Positions 42,971 through 51,473 of a DNA stretch of 64,000 nucleotides are shown here, piece after piece. Numbering within the stretch: the first letter of the stretch is position 1; each line of letters begins with the position of its first letter. The notes under the pieces were generated by a model. That model had not been told where the DNA came from and did no database searches. It saw nothing but the letters and a program-made list of their open reading frames with translations. Source of the stretch: Paramagnetospirillum magneticum AMB-1. GTDB lineage: Bacteria > Pseudomonadota > Alphaproteobacteria > Rhodospirillales > Magnetospirillaceae. The DNA lies in contig NC_007626.1 in assembly GCF_000009985.1 (NCBI RefSeq), forward strand, positions 1,574,745 to 1,638,744, written 5' to 3'. A program made the translations under genes and the position numbers.

Positions 42971-43545
42971 CGTAATCCGTCCTCGCCCTTGACCTCGGAG
43001 GCCTTGAGGCCGCCGACCCGGGCATGGATGCGCGGACCCGTGGTCATCACCAGCACCACCACCATCTCGTCGGAGCGCGGCGCGTCGGGCACGCCCACTT
43101 CCATGGCGTCGAAATGGCTGCGTACATACGAGGCGTTCACATGGGTGACCGGCACGTCCAGCCGGGCGCCCACCGCGCCCACCTTCTTGGTGGACGGCAC
43201 GATGGCCTTGGCGTCGCCCAGGCCTTCGCGCATGGCGTAGCCGCCGGGGACGTGCCACAGGGCGCCGTGCTCCAACTCGCCCGCCTCGCCGACGATGGCG
43301 CCCTTGCCGTAGCCTTCCACGATGGAGCGGTCGCCGCCCAGGATGGCCACCAGACGGTCGGCCAGTTCCAGGCCCAGGGGCTCCAGCTCCTTCATGGTCC
43401 CCTGGATGTCTTCCACATAGCGGCCGGCATGGGGGTTCTTGATCACCGCCAGGGCGGCGACGCGCAGCAGCGGCTTGGCGGCCACGGGACCGCCTTCATG
43501 GAAGATCTCTTCCTTGATGGTGACGATTTTGCGGACTTCGATCAT
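42967..43545 (-). CDS. AA_synth (amino acid synthesis, DUF1185-like) family protein, copy 1
   Basis: 192 aa. It shares with copy 2 the N-terminal 'VRKIVTIKEEIFHEGG', the 'KNPHAGRYVEDI' segment, 'VEGYGKGAIVGEAGELEHGA', 'VRSHFDAMEVGVPDAPRSDEMVV' and an identical C-terminal 'SEVKGEDGLR'. The tandem pair may form a hetero-oligomer. Ten bases after the UPF0280 gene. Function unknown. Confidence 0.82.
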   Translation of the reverse strand: MIEVRKIVTIKEEIFHEGGPVAAKPLLRVAALAVIKNPHAGRYVEDIQGTMKELEPLGLELADRLVAILGGDRSIVEGYGKGAIVGEAGELEHGALWHVPGGYAMREGLGDAKAIVPSTKKVGAVGARLDVPVTHVNASYVRSHFDAMEVGVPDAPRSDEMVVVLVMTTGPRIHARVGGLKASEVKGEDGLR

Positions 43546-43555
43546 GGCTGTGTCC

Positions 43556-44425
43556 TTATTGGCCGATGGCGATTTTCAGGTCTTGGGAAAGCTCCCCGCT
43601 TCCGGCGAAGCGGGTTTGGCCCTGCAGGCAAAGGCAGGCGGCATGGATCAGGCCCCGGTCGATCATGGCCTTGGCCACCGCCGTTCCGGCGTCCAGGGCG
43701 ACACCGGCCAGGGCGGGGGGAAGGGGAGAGACCGACACGGTGACCAGCCGCTCGCCCAGGTCGCTGTCGGGGGCCAGATCGCGGGCGGGCTGGCGGCGGA
43801 TGGCCGGGTGCTCCACATCGACCGCGTTGGCGATCAGGGTGGCGGCGGCATCGGCGGCGGCCGCGTCACGGGCCAGCACGGTGACCGAATCGGCGATGCC
43901 CAGCGAGAACGAGCGCCCGCCCCGTCCGCTGGTGGCGATGCCGCGCACCGGCAGATCGGCGGTGACGGTCATCCTCCCGTCCAGGCTGGGATGATCCTGG
44001 TCCGAGACCATGCCCACGGTGAAATGGCTGCCGGGTGTAAGGTGCAGCGCGATATCGCCGCCATTGTTGACATAGGCGCGCTCCAGCCGGCGATCCTTGA
44101 CCATGGCGGCCAGGATTTCGTCGGCCACGGAGCCCGCCACCGCCGCCATGGGGGTGATGAAGGTGGCGCAATGGGGCCGCACGGCGGCCAGCATGCGCCG
44201 GGCCACCGGGCCGAATAGCGCCATGCTGGGGGTAGCGGCCGACCGCAGGGTGGGAAGTTCCTCCACCAGCCGGGGCAGGAGGGCGGGAAAGGCCGCCGCC
44301 GCCTGGGCATAGGCTGCCGCCACCTCCACCTCGCCGCCGAAGGCCTCGACGATCAGGTCGATGGGGCCGTGCTGGAGGTGCAGGCGCTTGCCGTCGGGCA
44401 ACAGGGCGGCAACGGGCGGGGTCAC
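43556..44425 (-). CDS. UPF0280 (ApbE-like fold) family protein
   Basis: 289 aa from GTG 44425, overlapping the stop of the reductase gene. Diagnostic segments: 'FITPMAAVAGSVADEILAAM', 'YVNNGGDIALHL', 'GIATSGRGGRSFSLGIADSVTVLA' and 'DAAATLIANAVD'. The last parts recall ApbE flavin transferases, so a flavin-linked role beside the reductase is plausible. UPF0280 genes often accompany 6-hydroxynicotinate-reductase-like genes. Confidence 0.85.
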   Translation of the reverse strand: MTPPVAALLPDGKRLHLQHGPIDLIVEAFGGEVEVAAAYAQAAAAFPALLPRLVEELPTLRSAATPSMALFGPVARRMLAAVRPHCATFITPMAAVAGSVADEILAAMVKDRRLERAYVNNGGDIALHLTPGSHFTVGMVSDQDHPSLDGRMTVTADLPVRGIATSGRGGRSFSLGIADSVTVLARDAAAADAAATLIANAVDVEHPAIRRQPARDLAPDSDLGERLVTVSVSPLPPALAGVALDAGTAVAKAMIDRGLIHAACLCLQGQTRFAGSGELSQDLKIAIGQ

Positions 44426-45903
44426 GTGTCGTCCCCCCACTTGTAGTTCCGCTTCAGCATGGGCCAGGGATTGTCCGGGTCCCATTGCACCGATTTGCGC
44501 CGATCCTGATTGATGACCTGCTCCAGCCGCACCACGGCATCCATGTGGCCGCCCAGGGCGCGATAGTCGTCGAGGCGCATGGTGAACTCGATGGGCGCCA
44601 CCAAAGCGGGGGTGGGCACGGCGCCGAACGAGTGGTCGGGCATGCGCAGCACGTCGACCATGTAGGTGATGCCGCCGCCCGGCCAGACATAGACCGGGGC
44701 GCCGCCGCTGGTGACCAGGGTCAGTGAGTCCTTGACCGAGCGGGTCAGCTTGACCGGGTTCTCGGTGACCCCGGCCCGCAGCGAGCCGCCCGCTCCGGCG
44801 ATGAACACCACCGAGCACAGCGCCGCCTCGCAATTCTCGCGGATGCGCTCCACCGTGGCGGCCACGGCGGCGGGCATCTCGGCCTCCACCGGCTTCAGGT
44901 CCTGATCCAGGACGTAATAGCCGGCATGTTCGCCGGTGGTGCTGACCATCAGCAGGCGATGGCCGGGCTTGGCCACCTTGGGATTGAATGGGTCGAGGAT
45001 GGACAGCGGGTCGGTGATGTTGGTGCCGCCCCAGCCGGTCCCCGGCTCTGCCACCTGGAAATAGCGCCCCAGCGTCGAGCGGCGGCCGCGGATCACCGCG
45101 CCGCTGTCCTCGATGCCGAGATAGCGTCCGGCCTTGTGCTCGGACAGCAGGCCGGTGATGTGGTCGTCGACCACCACCACCTCTTCCACCAGCCCGAACC
45201 ATTGCTTGGCGAACATGCCGATGGTGGCCGAGCCGCAGCCCACCCGCATGCGTTCCTCGACGGTGCCGTTGACGATGGGGGCCTGACCCGCCTGGACCAC
45301 CACGGTGGCGCCGTTATCGATGGTCAGCTCCACCGCCTGCTTGTTGCACAGCGCCAGCATGGTGTCGCAGGTGAGCTTGCCCTCCTTCTTGGAGCCGCCG
45401 GTCAGATGGTGGACGCCGCCGATGGACAGCATTTGCGAGCCGTACTCGCTGGTGGTCACATGGCCCACCGCCTCGCCGCCCGCCCTCACCGTGGACTGTT
45501 CCGGGCCTAAGAAGCGGTCGGTGTCGATCTTCACCTTGACGCCGCAATAGCTGAAGATGCCTTCGGTCACCACGGTGACCATGTCGACGCCGTCATGCTC
45601 GGCCGCGACGATGAAGGGGGCGGGCTTGTAATCGGGATAAGTGGTCGACGCGCCGATGCCGGTGATGAAGGTGGGCGAGTTGGAGACCACGGCGCCGTCC
45701 CATTCCCGGTCGGTGGACAGGAAGGGGATCAGCTTGCCGTCCTTCTCCTTGATGGCCTGGACCACCACCAGCGGGTCGACGCGGGTGAGCGTGCCGCCGG
45801 TATTGGCATAGCGGTCGCAGGCCCCCGAACGCCCCTCGCGGATGCGGCACAGCACCGGGCAGGCGTCGCAATTGATGATGCCGGCTTCGACGACGTCGCT
45901 CAT
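44422..45903 (-). CDS. 6-hydroxynicotinate reductase family protein
   Basis: 493 aa from ATG 45903, overlapping the Mo-subunit stop (ATGA). An N-terminal cysteine cluster 'INCDACPVLCRIREGRSGACDRY' fits a 4Fe-4S site. Further on are 'TEGIFSYCGVKVKIDTDRFLG', 'RVGCGSATIGMF', 'GWGGTNITDP' and 'YVWPGGGITYMVDV'. This matches the enzyme that reduces 6-hydroxynicotinate to 1,4,5,6-tetrahydro-6-oxonicotinate in the Eubacterium barkeri nicotinate pathway. An enamidase-like gene, the next enzyme of that pathway, lies 4.4 kb away on the other strand. The substrate could be a relative of 6-hydroxynicotinate. Confidence 0.85.
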   Translation of the reverse strand: MSDVVEAGIINCDACPVLCRIREGRSGACDRYANTGGTLTRVDPLVVVQAIKEKDGKLIPFLSTDREWDGAVVSNSPTFITGIGASTTYPDYKPAPFIVAAEHDGVDMVTVVTEGIFSYCGVKVKIDTDRFLGPEQSTVRAGGEAVGHVTTSEYGSQMLSIGGVHHLTGGSKKEGKLTCDTMLALCNKQAVELTIDNGATVVVQAGQAPIVNGTVEERMRVGCGSATIGMFAKQWFGLVEEVVVVDDHITGLLSEHKAGRYLGIEDSGAVIRGRRSTLGRYFQVAEPGTGWGGTNITDPLSILDPFNPKVAKPGHRLLMVSTTGEHAGYYVLDQDLKPVEAEMPAAVAATVERIRENCEAALCSVVFIAGAGGSLRAGVTENPVKLTRSVKDSLTLVTSGGAPVYVWPGGGITYMVDVLRMPDHSFGAVPTPALVAPIEFTMRLDDYRALGGHMDAVVRLEQVINQDRRKSVQWDPDNPWPMLKRNYKWGDDT

Positions 45904-48641
45904 GACGGAACTCCCTTGGCGGCACGGATGGCGGCGCGGACCCGGTCCGGGGTGGCGGGGACCTGGCGGATGGTGACGCCGGTGGCGTGGCGGATGGCGC
46001 CCAGGATGGCCGGAGCGGTGGGGATCAGGGCCTGCTCGCCGATGCCCTTGGCGCCGAAGGGTCCCAGGGGCTCGGCATCCTCGATGATGATGGTCTCGAT
46101 GGGCGGAATGTCGCCCGCCGTCGGGATCAGGTAGTCGTGCAGGTTCTCGGTGCGGCCCTGGATGTATTCCTCCATCAGGGCAAGCCCCAGGCCCTGGGCG
46201 ATGCCGCCCTCGATCTGGCCTTCCAGCAGCATGGGATTGATGGCGCGGCCCACGTCGTGGGCGGCGATGATCTTCAGCACCTTGACGGTGCCCAGCGCGG
46301 TGTCCACCTCCACCTCGGCCATCTGGGCGCCGAAGCCGTAGGTGGCGTAGGGAATGCCCTGGCCGTTGGCGTCCAGCTTTTCGGTGGGCGGGTCGAAAGT
46401 GCCTTCGCCATCCATGACCAGCCCATCCTGGTCGCGGGCCAGGCTTTGCAGGTCGATCTGGTGGGTGTCGGCGCCGTCGCTGACGCACAGGATACTCCCG
46501 TCCAGGCTCAGCCTGGAATCGGCTCCGGCATTGACCATGCGCAGGATCTTGTCGCGCAGGTCCAGCCCGGCCAGCTGCGACGCCCGGCCCGACACGAAGG
46601 TCTGGCGCGAGGCCGAGGTCTTGCCCGCGTCGGCGGTCAGCGCCGTGTCGCCCATCACCAGGGTGAACTTGCCGATCTCGATGCCCAGCGCGTCGGCGCA
46701 GATCTGGGTGATGACGGTGTTGGAGCCCTGGCCGATGTCCACGGCGCCCTGGAACAGCACCACCGCGCCGTCGGCCCGCAGCGCCACCCGGATGGTGGAG
46801 GGGTTGCTCATGGAGGTATTGCCGCAGCCGTACCACATGCCTGCCACGCCCACGCCGCGCCGCCGGTCGCCGGCGGTGCGGTTGAAGGCCTCGGCGGCGG
46901 CCAGGGCCTCCTGCCAGCGGGGAACCAGGGCGTCGAAGCAGGCCTGCTGCCCGACGCTGGCGGTGAGGATCTGTCCCGTGGCGGTGGGCTGGCCGGCGGT
47001 GATGGCGTTGATGCGCCGGAACTCCAGCCGGTCCAGTCCCAGCTTGTCGGCCAGCTGGTCGAACAGGCTTTCCTGGGCGATGGAGGCCTGGGGGATGCCA
47101 AAGCCGCGGAAGGCGCCCGACGGCGGATTGTTGGTGTGGATGGCCCGGGTCCGCGCCCGCAGGGCCGGGATGAAATAGGGGCCGGAGCAATGGACCGGCA
47201 CCCGGTTGGCCACGGTCGGCCCCCAGGAGGCATAGGCGCCGGTGTTGAAGTCGCCATCGAACTCCATGGCCGTCAGCTTGCCGTCCGCGCCGGCGCCCAC
47301 CCGGGCGGTGATGGCGGCCGGGTGGCGCTTGGTGGACGAGGCCATGGATTCGGTGCGGGTGTAAAGACAGCGCACCGGCCGTCCCAGGCTCCAGGCGGCC
47401 AGGGCCACATAGGGCTGCAGCGACACGTCCAGCTTGCCGCCGAAGCCGCCGCCCACGGCGGTGGGGATGATGCGCACCTGCTCGGGGGGCAGGGCCATGA
47501 TGGCGGCGACGCTGTCCCTGTCCATGTAGGGCGCCTGGGTGCAGGCGTAGATCTCGATGGTGTCGCCGACCCGGCGGGCATAGCCGGCCTCGGGCTCGAT
47601 ATAGGCGTGCTCGACGAAGCCGGTGGTGAAGCTGTCCTCCACCACCTGGGCCGCCTTGGCCCAGTGCAGATCCAGGTCGCCCTTCTGCACGAAGCCGCGC
47701 ACCAGGATGTTGCCGGGGCGCTTGGCATGCAGCAGCACCGCGTCGGCGGCCGTGGCCTGCTCCATGGACAGGGCCGGTTCCAGGACCTCCCACAGCACGG
47801 GGAAGTCGGCATCCTGGAAGATGTCGTTGGTGTCGGCCTCCATCACCACGGCGGCCACCGCCTCGCCGCGATAGCGCACCAGCCCCTCGGCGAAGGCGGG
47901 CTGGTCCTCCATGCCGGGAATGACGCTGAACAGGTTGATTCCGGGCACGTCGGCGGCGGTCAGCACCTGGACGATGCCGGGATAGGCCACCCGCAGCGCC
48001 GTCAGGTCGCCGATGGTGAAGCGGGCATGGGGATGGGGCGAGCGGATCACCCGCACCAACAGGCAATCGGGCGGGCAGACGTCGTCGCCGTAGATCTCGC
48101 TGCCGTCCACCCTTTGCCGCCCATCCAGGCGGCGCAGGCGGGTGCCGACCGAGGACCCGGCCTCGGGCACCACCGGCTCGTCGGCGAAGCGGTGGGATTC
48201 CACCACCGCCTGGACGATCTTGCGGTAGCCGGTACAGCGGCAGAGCACGCCGCCGATGGCGTCCAGCACCTCGTCCTCGGAGGGACGGGGGCGCGAGCGC
48301 AGCAGCGCGGTGGCGGCATTCAGCATGCCCGGCGTACAGATGCCGCACTGGGCGGCGCCGAAATGCTCGAAGGCGCGTTGCAGCCGTCCCAGGGCGGCGC
48401 CCTCCGACAGCCCCTCGACGGTAATGATTTCCCGACCGGTCAGTCGACCCACGGGAATCATGCAACTGCACACCGATTCGCCGTCGATCAGCACGGTGCA
48501 GGCGCCGCAATCGCCGGCGTCGCAGCCCACCTTGGTGCCGCGCAGGCCCAGGTCTTCGCGCAGGACCTTGGAGAGGCGGCGCATGGGCGGCACCTCCAGG
48601 CTGTGGCTGGTCCCGTTGATGGAGAGGGTCTGGCGCTTCAT
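45900..48641 (-). CDS. molybdenum hydroxylase: 2Fe-2S subunit fused to molybdopterin-binding subunit
   Basis: 913 aa from ATG 48641. Residues 1-155 are a xanthine-dehydrogenase-type iron-sulfur subunit: 'GCDAGDCGACTVLIDGESVCSC' (read as consecutive segments) for the plant-type cluster and 'QCGICTPGML...CRCTGY' for the second. From about 170 on is the Mo subunit ('RVDGSEIYGDDVCPPD', 'AVGGGFGGKLD', 'GAFRGFGIPQA', 'GAKGIGEQALI' with the C-terminal catalytic Glu). It probably hydroxylates the ring carbon next to N, nicotinate to 6-hydroxynicotinate. The S-L fusion is less usual than separate subunits. Confidence 0.88.
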   Translation of the reverse strand: MKRQTLSINGTSHSLEVPPMRRLSKVLREDLGLRGTKVGCDAGDCGACTVLIDGESVCSCMIPVGRLTGREIITVEGLSEGAALGRLQRAFEHFGAAQCGICTPGMLNAATALLRSRPRPSEDEVLDAIGGVLCRCTGYRKIVQAVVESHRFADEPVVPEAGSSVGTRLRRLDGRQRVDGSEIYGDDVCPPDCLLVRVIRSPHPHARFTIGDLTALRVAYPGIVQVLTAADVPGINLFSVIPGMEDQPAFAEGLVRYRGEAVAAVVMEADTNDIFQDADFPVLWEVLEPALSMEQATAADAVLLHAKRPGNILVRGFVQKGDLDLHWAKAAQVVEDSFTTGFVEHAYIEPEAGYARRVGDTIEIYACTQAPYMDRDSVAAIMALPPEQVRIIPTAVGGGFGGKLDVSLQPYVALAAWSLGRPVRCLYTRTESMASSTKRHPAAITARVGAGADGKLTAMEFDGDFNTGAYASWGPTVANRVPVHCSGPYFIPALRARTRAIHTNNPPSGAFRGFGIPQASIAQESLFDQLADKLGLDRLEFRRINAITAGQPTATGQILTASVGQQACFDALVPRWQEALAAAEAFNRTAGDRRRGVGVAGMWYGCGNTSMSNPSTIRVALRADGAVVLFQGAVDIGQGSNTVITQICADALGIEIGKFTLVMGDTALTADAGKTSASRQTFVSGRASQLAGLDLRDKILRMVNAGADSRLSLDGSILCVSDGADTHQIDLQSLARDQDGLVMDGEGTFDPPTEKLDANGQGIPYATYGFGAQMAEVEVDTALGTVKVLKIIAAHDVGRAINPMLLEGQIEGGIAQGLGLALMEEYIQGRTENLHDYLIPTAGDIPPIETIIIEDAEPLGPFGAKGIGEQALIPTAPAILGAIRHATGVTIRQVPATPDRVRAAIRAAKGVPS

Positions 48642-49483
48642 CAGACAAGGCCTCCGACTTCGGCAAGCCCGCGACGGATCATGGTCAGCGCCACGTCGAG
48701 GCGATATTCCGGCGTGCCGCGCAGATCCCGGATGGGGCTGAGCGGCGACAGATGGGCGGGGGTGACCAGATCGGCCAGGCCGGGCGAGACGGGCTGGCCC
48801 CGCAGATCGGCCTCCAGCGCCTCCAGGCGCTTGGCGACCACCGAACAGGCGCCCACCGCGACGGCGGCCCGGGCCACCTTGCCCGCGCCATCGGCCTCCA
48901 GCAGCACCGAGACCATGGCGATGGAAATCACCAAAGAGGTGCGCGAGCCCAGCTTCAGGAAGGCGGAGGCGGCCTTGGCGCCGCCGTCGGGAATCAGGAT
49001 GGCGGTGACCATCTCGTCGGGGCGGCGTTCGGTCTTGCGGTTGCCCAGGATGAAGCGGTCCAGCGGCACCTTGCGGGTGCCCTCCGCCGAAGCCAGCTCC
49101 ACCGAGGCGTCCAGGCACAGCAGCGGCGGCACGCCGTCGGCGGCGGGCGAGGCGTTGCACAGATTGCCGCCGATGGTGCCGACATTCTGGATCTGAAGGG
49201 CGCCCACCTGCCGCGCCGCCTGCTGCAGGCCGCGAAAGCGGGCGGGCAGGTCGGCCGTGGCGATATCGCTCCAGGTAGTCAGCGCGCCGAAGCGCCAGCC
49301 ATCGGCCCCGGCGGCGATGCCCCGGGCCTCGGCGATGGCCGACAGGTCGATGATCGGCCGGGTGATCGGGGCTAGGCCCTGGGCGGGAAAGAAATCGGTG
49401 CAGCCGGCGACCAGGACGCTGTCGGGCGCGGCGGCCAACAGCGCCAGCGCCTCGTTCACGGTGGTTGGATAGTCGCAGCGCAT
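48641..49483 (-). CDS. molybdenum hydroxylase FAD-binding subunit
   Basis: 280 aa from ATG 49483. FAD-binding motifs of the CoxM/XdhB type: 'VLVAGCTDFFPAQGL' and 'QIQNVGTIGGNLCNASPAAD', then the CO_deh_flav_C domain. The stop overlaps the ATG of the fused Mo subunit by one base. First gene of the long leftward operon; its promoter region carries the shared 13-bp motif. Confidence 0.9.
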   Translation of the reverse strand: MRCDYPTTVNEALALLAAAPDSVLVAGCTDFFPAQGLAPITRPIIDLSAIAEARGIAAGADGWRFGALTTWSDIATADLPARFRGLQQAARQVGALQIQNVGTIGGNLCNASPAADGVPPLLCLDASVELASAEGTRKVPLDRFILGNRKTERRPDEMVTAILIPDGGAKAASAFLKLGSRTSLVISIAMVSVLLEADGAGKVARAAVAVGACSVVAKRLEALEADLRGQPVSPGLADLVTPAHLSPLSPIRDLRGTPEYRLDVALTMIRRGLAEVGGLV

Positions 49484-49529
49484 GGTTCTGCCTTCCTTCC
49501 CGTGGCTCCTACGGCGGGTCTCTGCCGTA

Positions 49530-49542
49530 TTGTTCGTACACA
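49530..49542. promoter_or_regulatory. putative operator upstream of the molybdenum hydroxylase operon
   Basis: TTGTTCGTACACA, identical over 13 bp to the motif at 50263-50275 ahead of the enamidase gene. On the leftward strand it lies just after a TTGACA and a TAACAT that could form a promoter (spacing about 19), so a bound repressor would block initiation. The nearby MarR protein is the obvious candidate. Confidence 0.6.
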
Positions 49543-49620
49543 TATGATGTTAACGAAAAAGGGGGCGGCAGTGTCAAGGGTGGTGATCAGGCTTTGGGCA
49601 AAAAAGTGAAAAGCCGTAAA

Positions 49621-49637
49621 ATTGTGCAGCGCACAAT
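49621..49637 (-). terminator. palindrome directly after the MarR gene
   Basis: Perfect 7-bp inverted repeat ATTGTGC / GCACAAT with a 3-nt centre, two bases beyond the MarR stop and followed on that strand by TTTTAC. It could be a weak terminator or a second operator; symmetric DNA of this size would also suit a MarR dimer. Confidence 0.45.
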
Positions 49638-49639
49638 AA

Positions 49640-50101
49640 TCAGGTGAGGCGCAAAAGCAGCTTCAGCAGGGTTTCACGCTCACGCGGGCTGAGGGGCGAC
49701 AGGGTCTCGCGGCTGACCGCCAGGGCCTTTTCGGCATGGCCGGCGACCGTCTCGCGGCCCAGCTGGGTCAGGCAAAGGGTCAGGCGCCGGCGGTCGTTGG
49801 GATCGCTGGTCCGGGTCACCAGATCGCGCTCCATCAGGCGCCGCACCACGCCCTGCATGGTGGCGGCATCCATGGCGGTCATCCGCCCCACCAGATTCTG
49901 AGACAGCGGGCCGGTTTCGTGCAGCTTGGCCAGCACCGCCCACTGGGTGGGGGTGAGGTCGGGGAAGTGCTCCTGGAAGATGGCGGTGGTCCGCTGGTGC
50001 GCCCGGCGGATGACGAAGCCGATCTGCCCGTCCAGCGCATAGTCAAGGCCTTCCGCCGCGGGTTCATCGGGCTGGGAGTCGGGCGCCTCGGGCTTGTTCA
50101 T
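49640..50101 (-). CDS. MarR-family transcriptional regulator
   Basis: 153 aa from ATG 50101 with AGAGG upstream. Winged-helix features: 'FPDLTPTQWAVLAKLHETGPLSQNLVGRMTAMDAATMQGVVRRLMERDLV' (read in parts: helix-turn-helix), then the wing 'RTSDPNDRRRLTLCLTQLG'. It stands between the two divergent catabolic runs. By analogy with the MarR-type nicotinate regulator NicR of Pseudomonas, it may repress both and respond to a pathway intermediate; that is inference. Confidence 0.88.
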   Translation of the reverse strand: MNKPEAPDSQPDEPAAEGLDYALDGQIGFVIRRAHQRTTAIFQEHFPDLTPTQWAVLAKLHETGPLSQNLVGRMTAMDAATMQGVVRRLMERDLVTRTSDPNDRRRLTLCLTQLGRETVAGHAEKALAVSRETLSPLSPRERETLLKLLLRLT

Positions 50102-50262
50102 GGCCGCCTCTTGCATGGATCTCAACCGCCTGTCGAATCGGAGAGTGTTTCATGTCAGATTATCCGGGCTTGGCAAGGCCGAAAGTGTGGATAACCGCCC
50201 GGTGTCGTCGCGTCCCATGGCGTCTCTCGGCCATTGACAAGCGGATTATAGCGCATGCACAC

Positions 50263-50280
50263 TTGTTCGTACACAAACAA
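50263..50280. promoter_or_regulatory. putative operator upstream of the enamidase operon
   Basis: TTGTTCGTACACAAACAA is an imperfect palindrome (TTGTTCGT / ACAAACAA with one mismatch about a central AC). Its first 13 bp are identical to the motif at 49530. It lies 17 bp before the enamidase ATG and 23 bp after a TTGACA at 50234-50239. Likely binding site of the adjacent MarR repressor. Confidence 0.62.
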
Positions 50281-50296
50281 CATGCGGGAGGCCCCC

Positions 50297-51457
50297 ATGT
50301 CCGCCAGATTGGTCATTCGCAATATCGGCCTGCTGCTCAGCGGCGATCTTCACCGGCCGATCCTGGACGCCGATTCCGTGCTGGTCGAGGACGGACGCAT
50401 CGCCGCCATGGGCAAGGCCAAGGATCTGGATGCCGAGGGCGCCAAGGTGGTGGACTGCCAGGGCACCACCCTGGCGCCGGGCCTGATCGACAGCCATGTC
50501 CATCCGGTGTTCGGCGACTGGACGCCGCGGCAGAACCAGATCGGCTGGATCGATTCCTTCCTGCACGGCGGCGTCACCACCATGATCTCGGCGGGCGAGG
50601 TGCATCTGCCCGGCCGCCCCAAGGACATCGTCGGGGTCAAGGCCCTGGCCATCACCGCCCAGCGCGCCTTCGCCAATTTCCGCCCCGGCGGCGTCAAAGT
50701 CCACGCCGGTGCCCCCGTGGTGGAAAAGGGCATGGTGGAAGAGGATTTCAAGGAACTGGCCGCGGCCGGCGTCACCTTGCTGGGCGAGGTGGGCTTAGGG
50801 GGCGTCAAGGGCGCCGAGGAGGCCCGCCAGATGGTGGCCTGGGCGCGTAAATACGGCATCCGCAGCACCATCCATACCGGCGGCCCCTCCATCCCCGGTT
50901 CGGGTCTGATCGATCAGGACGTCATCCTGGAGGCCGATGCCGACGTGATCGGCCATATCAACGGCGGCCATACGGCGCTGCCCGACAAGCAGATCGCCTG
51001 TCTGTGCGAGACCTGTCAGCGGGCCATAGAGATCGTCCACAACGGCAACCAGCGCTCGGCCCTGGTGGCGTTGCGCGCCGCCAAGGAACTGAAGCAGCTG
51101 GAGCGGGTCATCCTCGGCACCGATTCCCCCGCCGGCTCGGGGGTGCAGCCCCTGGGCATCCTGCGCATGATCGCCATGCTGTCCAGCCTGGGCGACGTGG
51201 CTCCCGAGACGGCCTTCTGCTTCGCCACCGGCAATACGGCGCGCATCCATGATCTGGACGTGGGTCTGATGGAGATCGGCCGGGCCGCCGATTTCGTCAT
51301 CATGGACAAGGCGCAGCACTCGGCCGGGACCAACCTGCTGGACAGCGTGCGTCTCGGCGATCTGCCGGGCGTCAGCATGACCATCATCGACGGCATCATC
51401 CGCACCGAGCGCAGCCGCAACACGCCGCCCGCCACCACCGTGCCGGTGATCCTCTAG
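50297..51457 (+). CDS. enamidase-like amidohydrolase
   Basis: 386 aa from ATG 50297 with GGGAGG upstream; about the same length as E. barkeri enamidase. Metal-site motif 'LIDSHVHPVFGDW', later 'STIHTGGPSIPGS', 'VIGHINGGHTALPDKQ' and 'VILGTDSPAGSGVQPLGI' match the binuclear amidohydrolase fold of enamidase. That enzyme hydrolyses 1,4,5,6-tetrahydro-6-oxonicotinate to 2-formylglutarate and ammonia. First gene of the rightward catabolic run; the reductase that would make its substrate is in the opposite run. Confidence 0.85.
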   Translation: MSARLVIRNIGLLLSGDLHRPILDADSVLVEDGRIAAMGKAKDLDAEGAKVVDCQGTTLAPGLIDSHVHPVFGDWTPRQNQIGWIDSFLHGGVTTMISAGEVHLPGRPKDIVGVKALAITAQRAFANFRPGGVKVHAGAPVVEKGMVEEDFKELAAAGVTLLGEVGLGGVKGAEEARQMVAWARKYGIRSTIHTGGPSIPGSGLIDQDVILEADADVIGHINGGHTALPDKQIACLCETCQRAIEIVHNGNQRSALVALRAAKELKQLERVILGTDSPAGSGVQPLGILRMIAMLSSLGDVAPETAFCFATGNTARIHDLDVGLMEIGRAADFVIMDKAQHSAGTNLLDSVRLGDLPGVSMTIIDGIIRTERSRNTPPATTVPVIL

Positions 51458-51473
51458 ACACAAGGGCGCATCC

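Noticed and set aside
45987..49196. A 1069-codon open frame on the + strand across the molybdenum hydroxylase genes
   Set aside because: Composition typical of a shadow frame; the minus strand encodes all iron-sulfur and Mo motifs.
50234..50262. Canonical -35/-10 promoter for the enamidase operon
   Set aside because: TTGACA is present, but the bases at the right distance are a poor -10 match, so no exact promoter is claimed.
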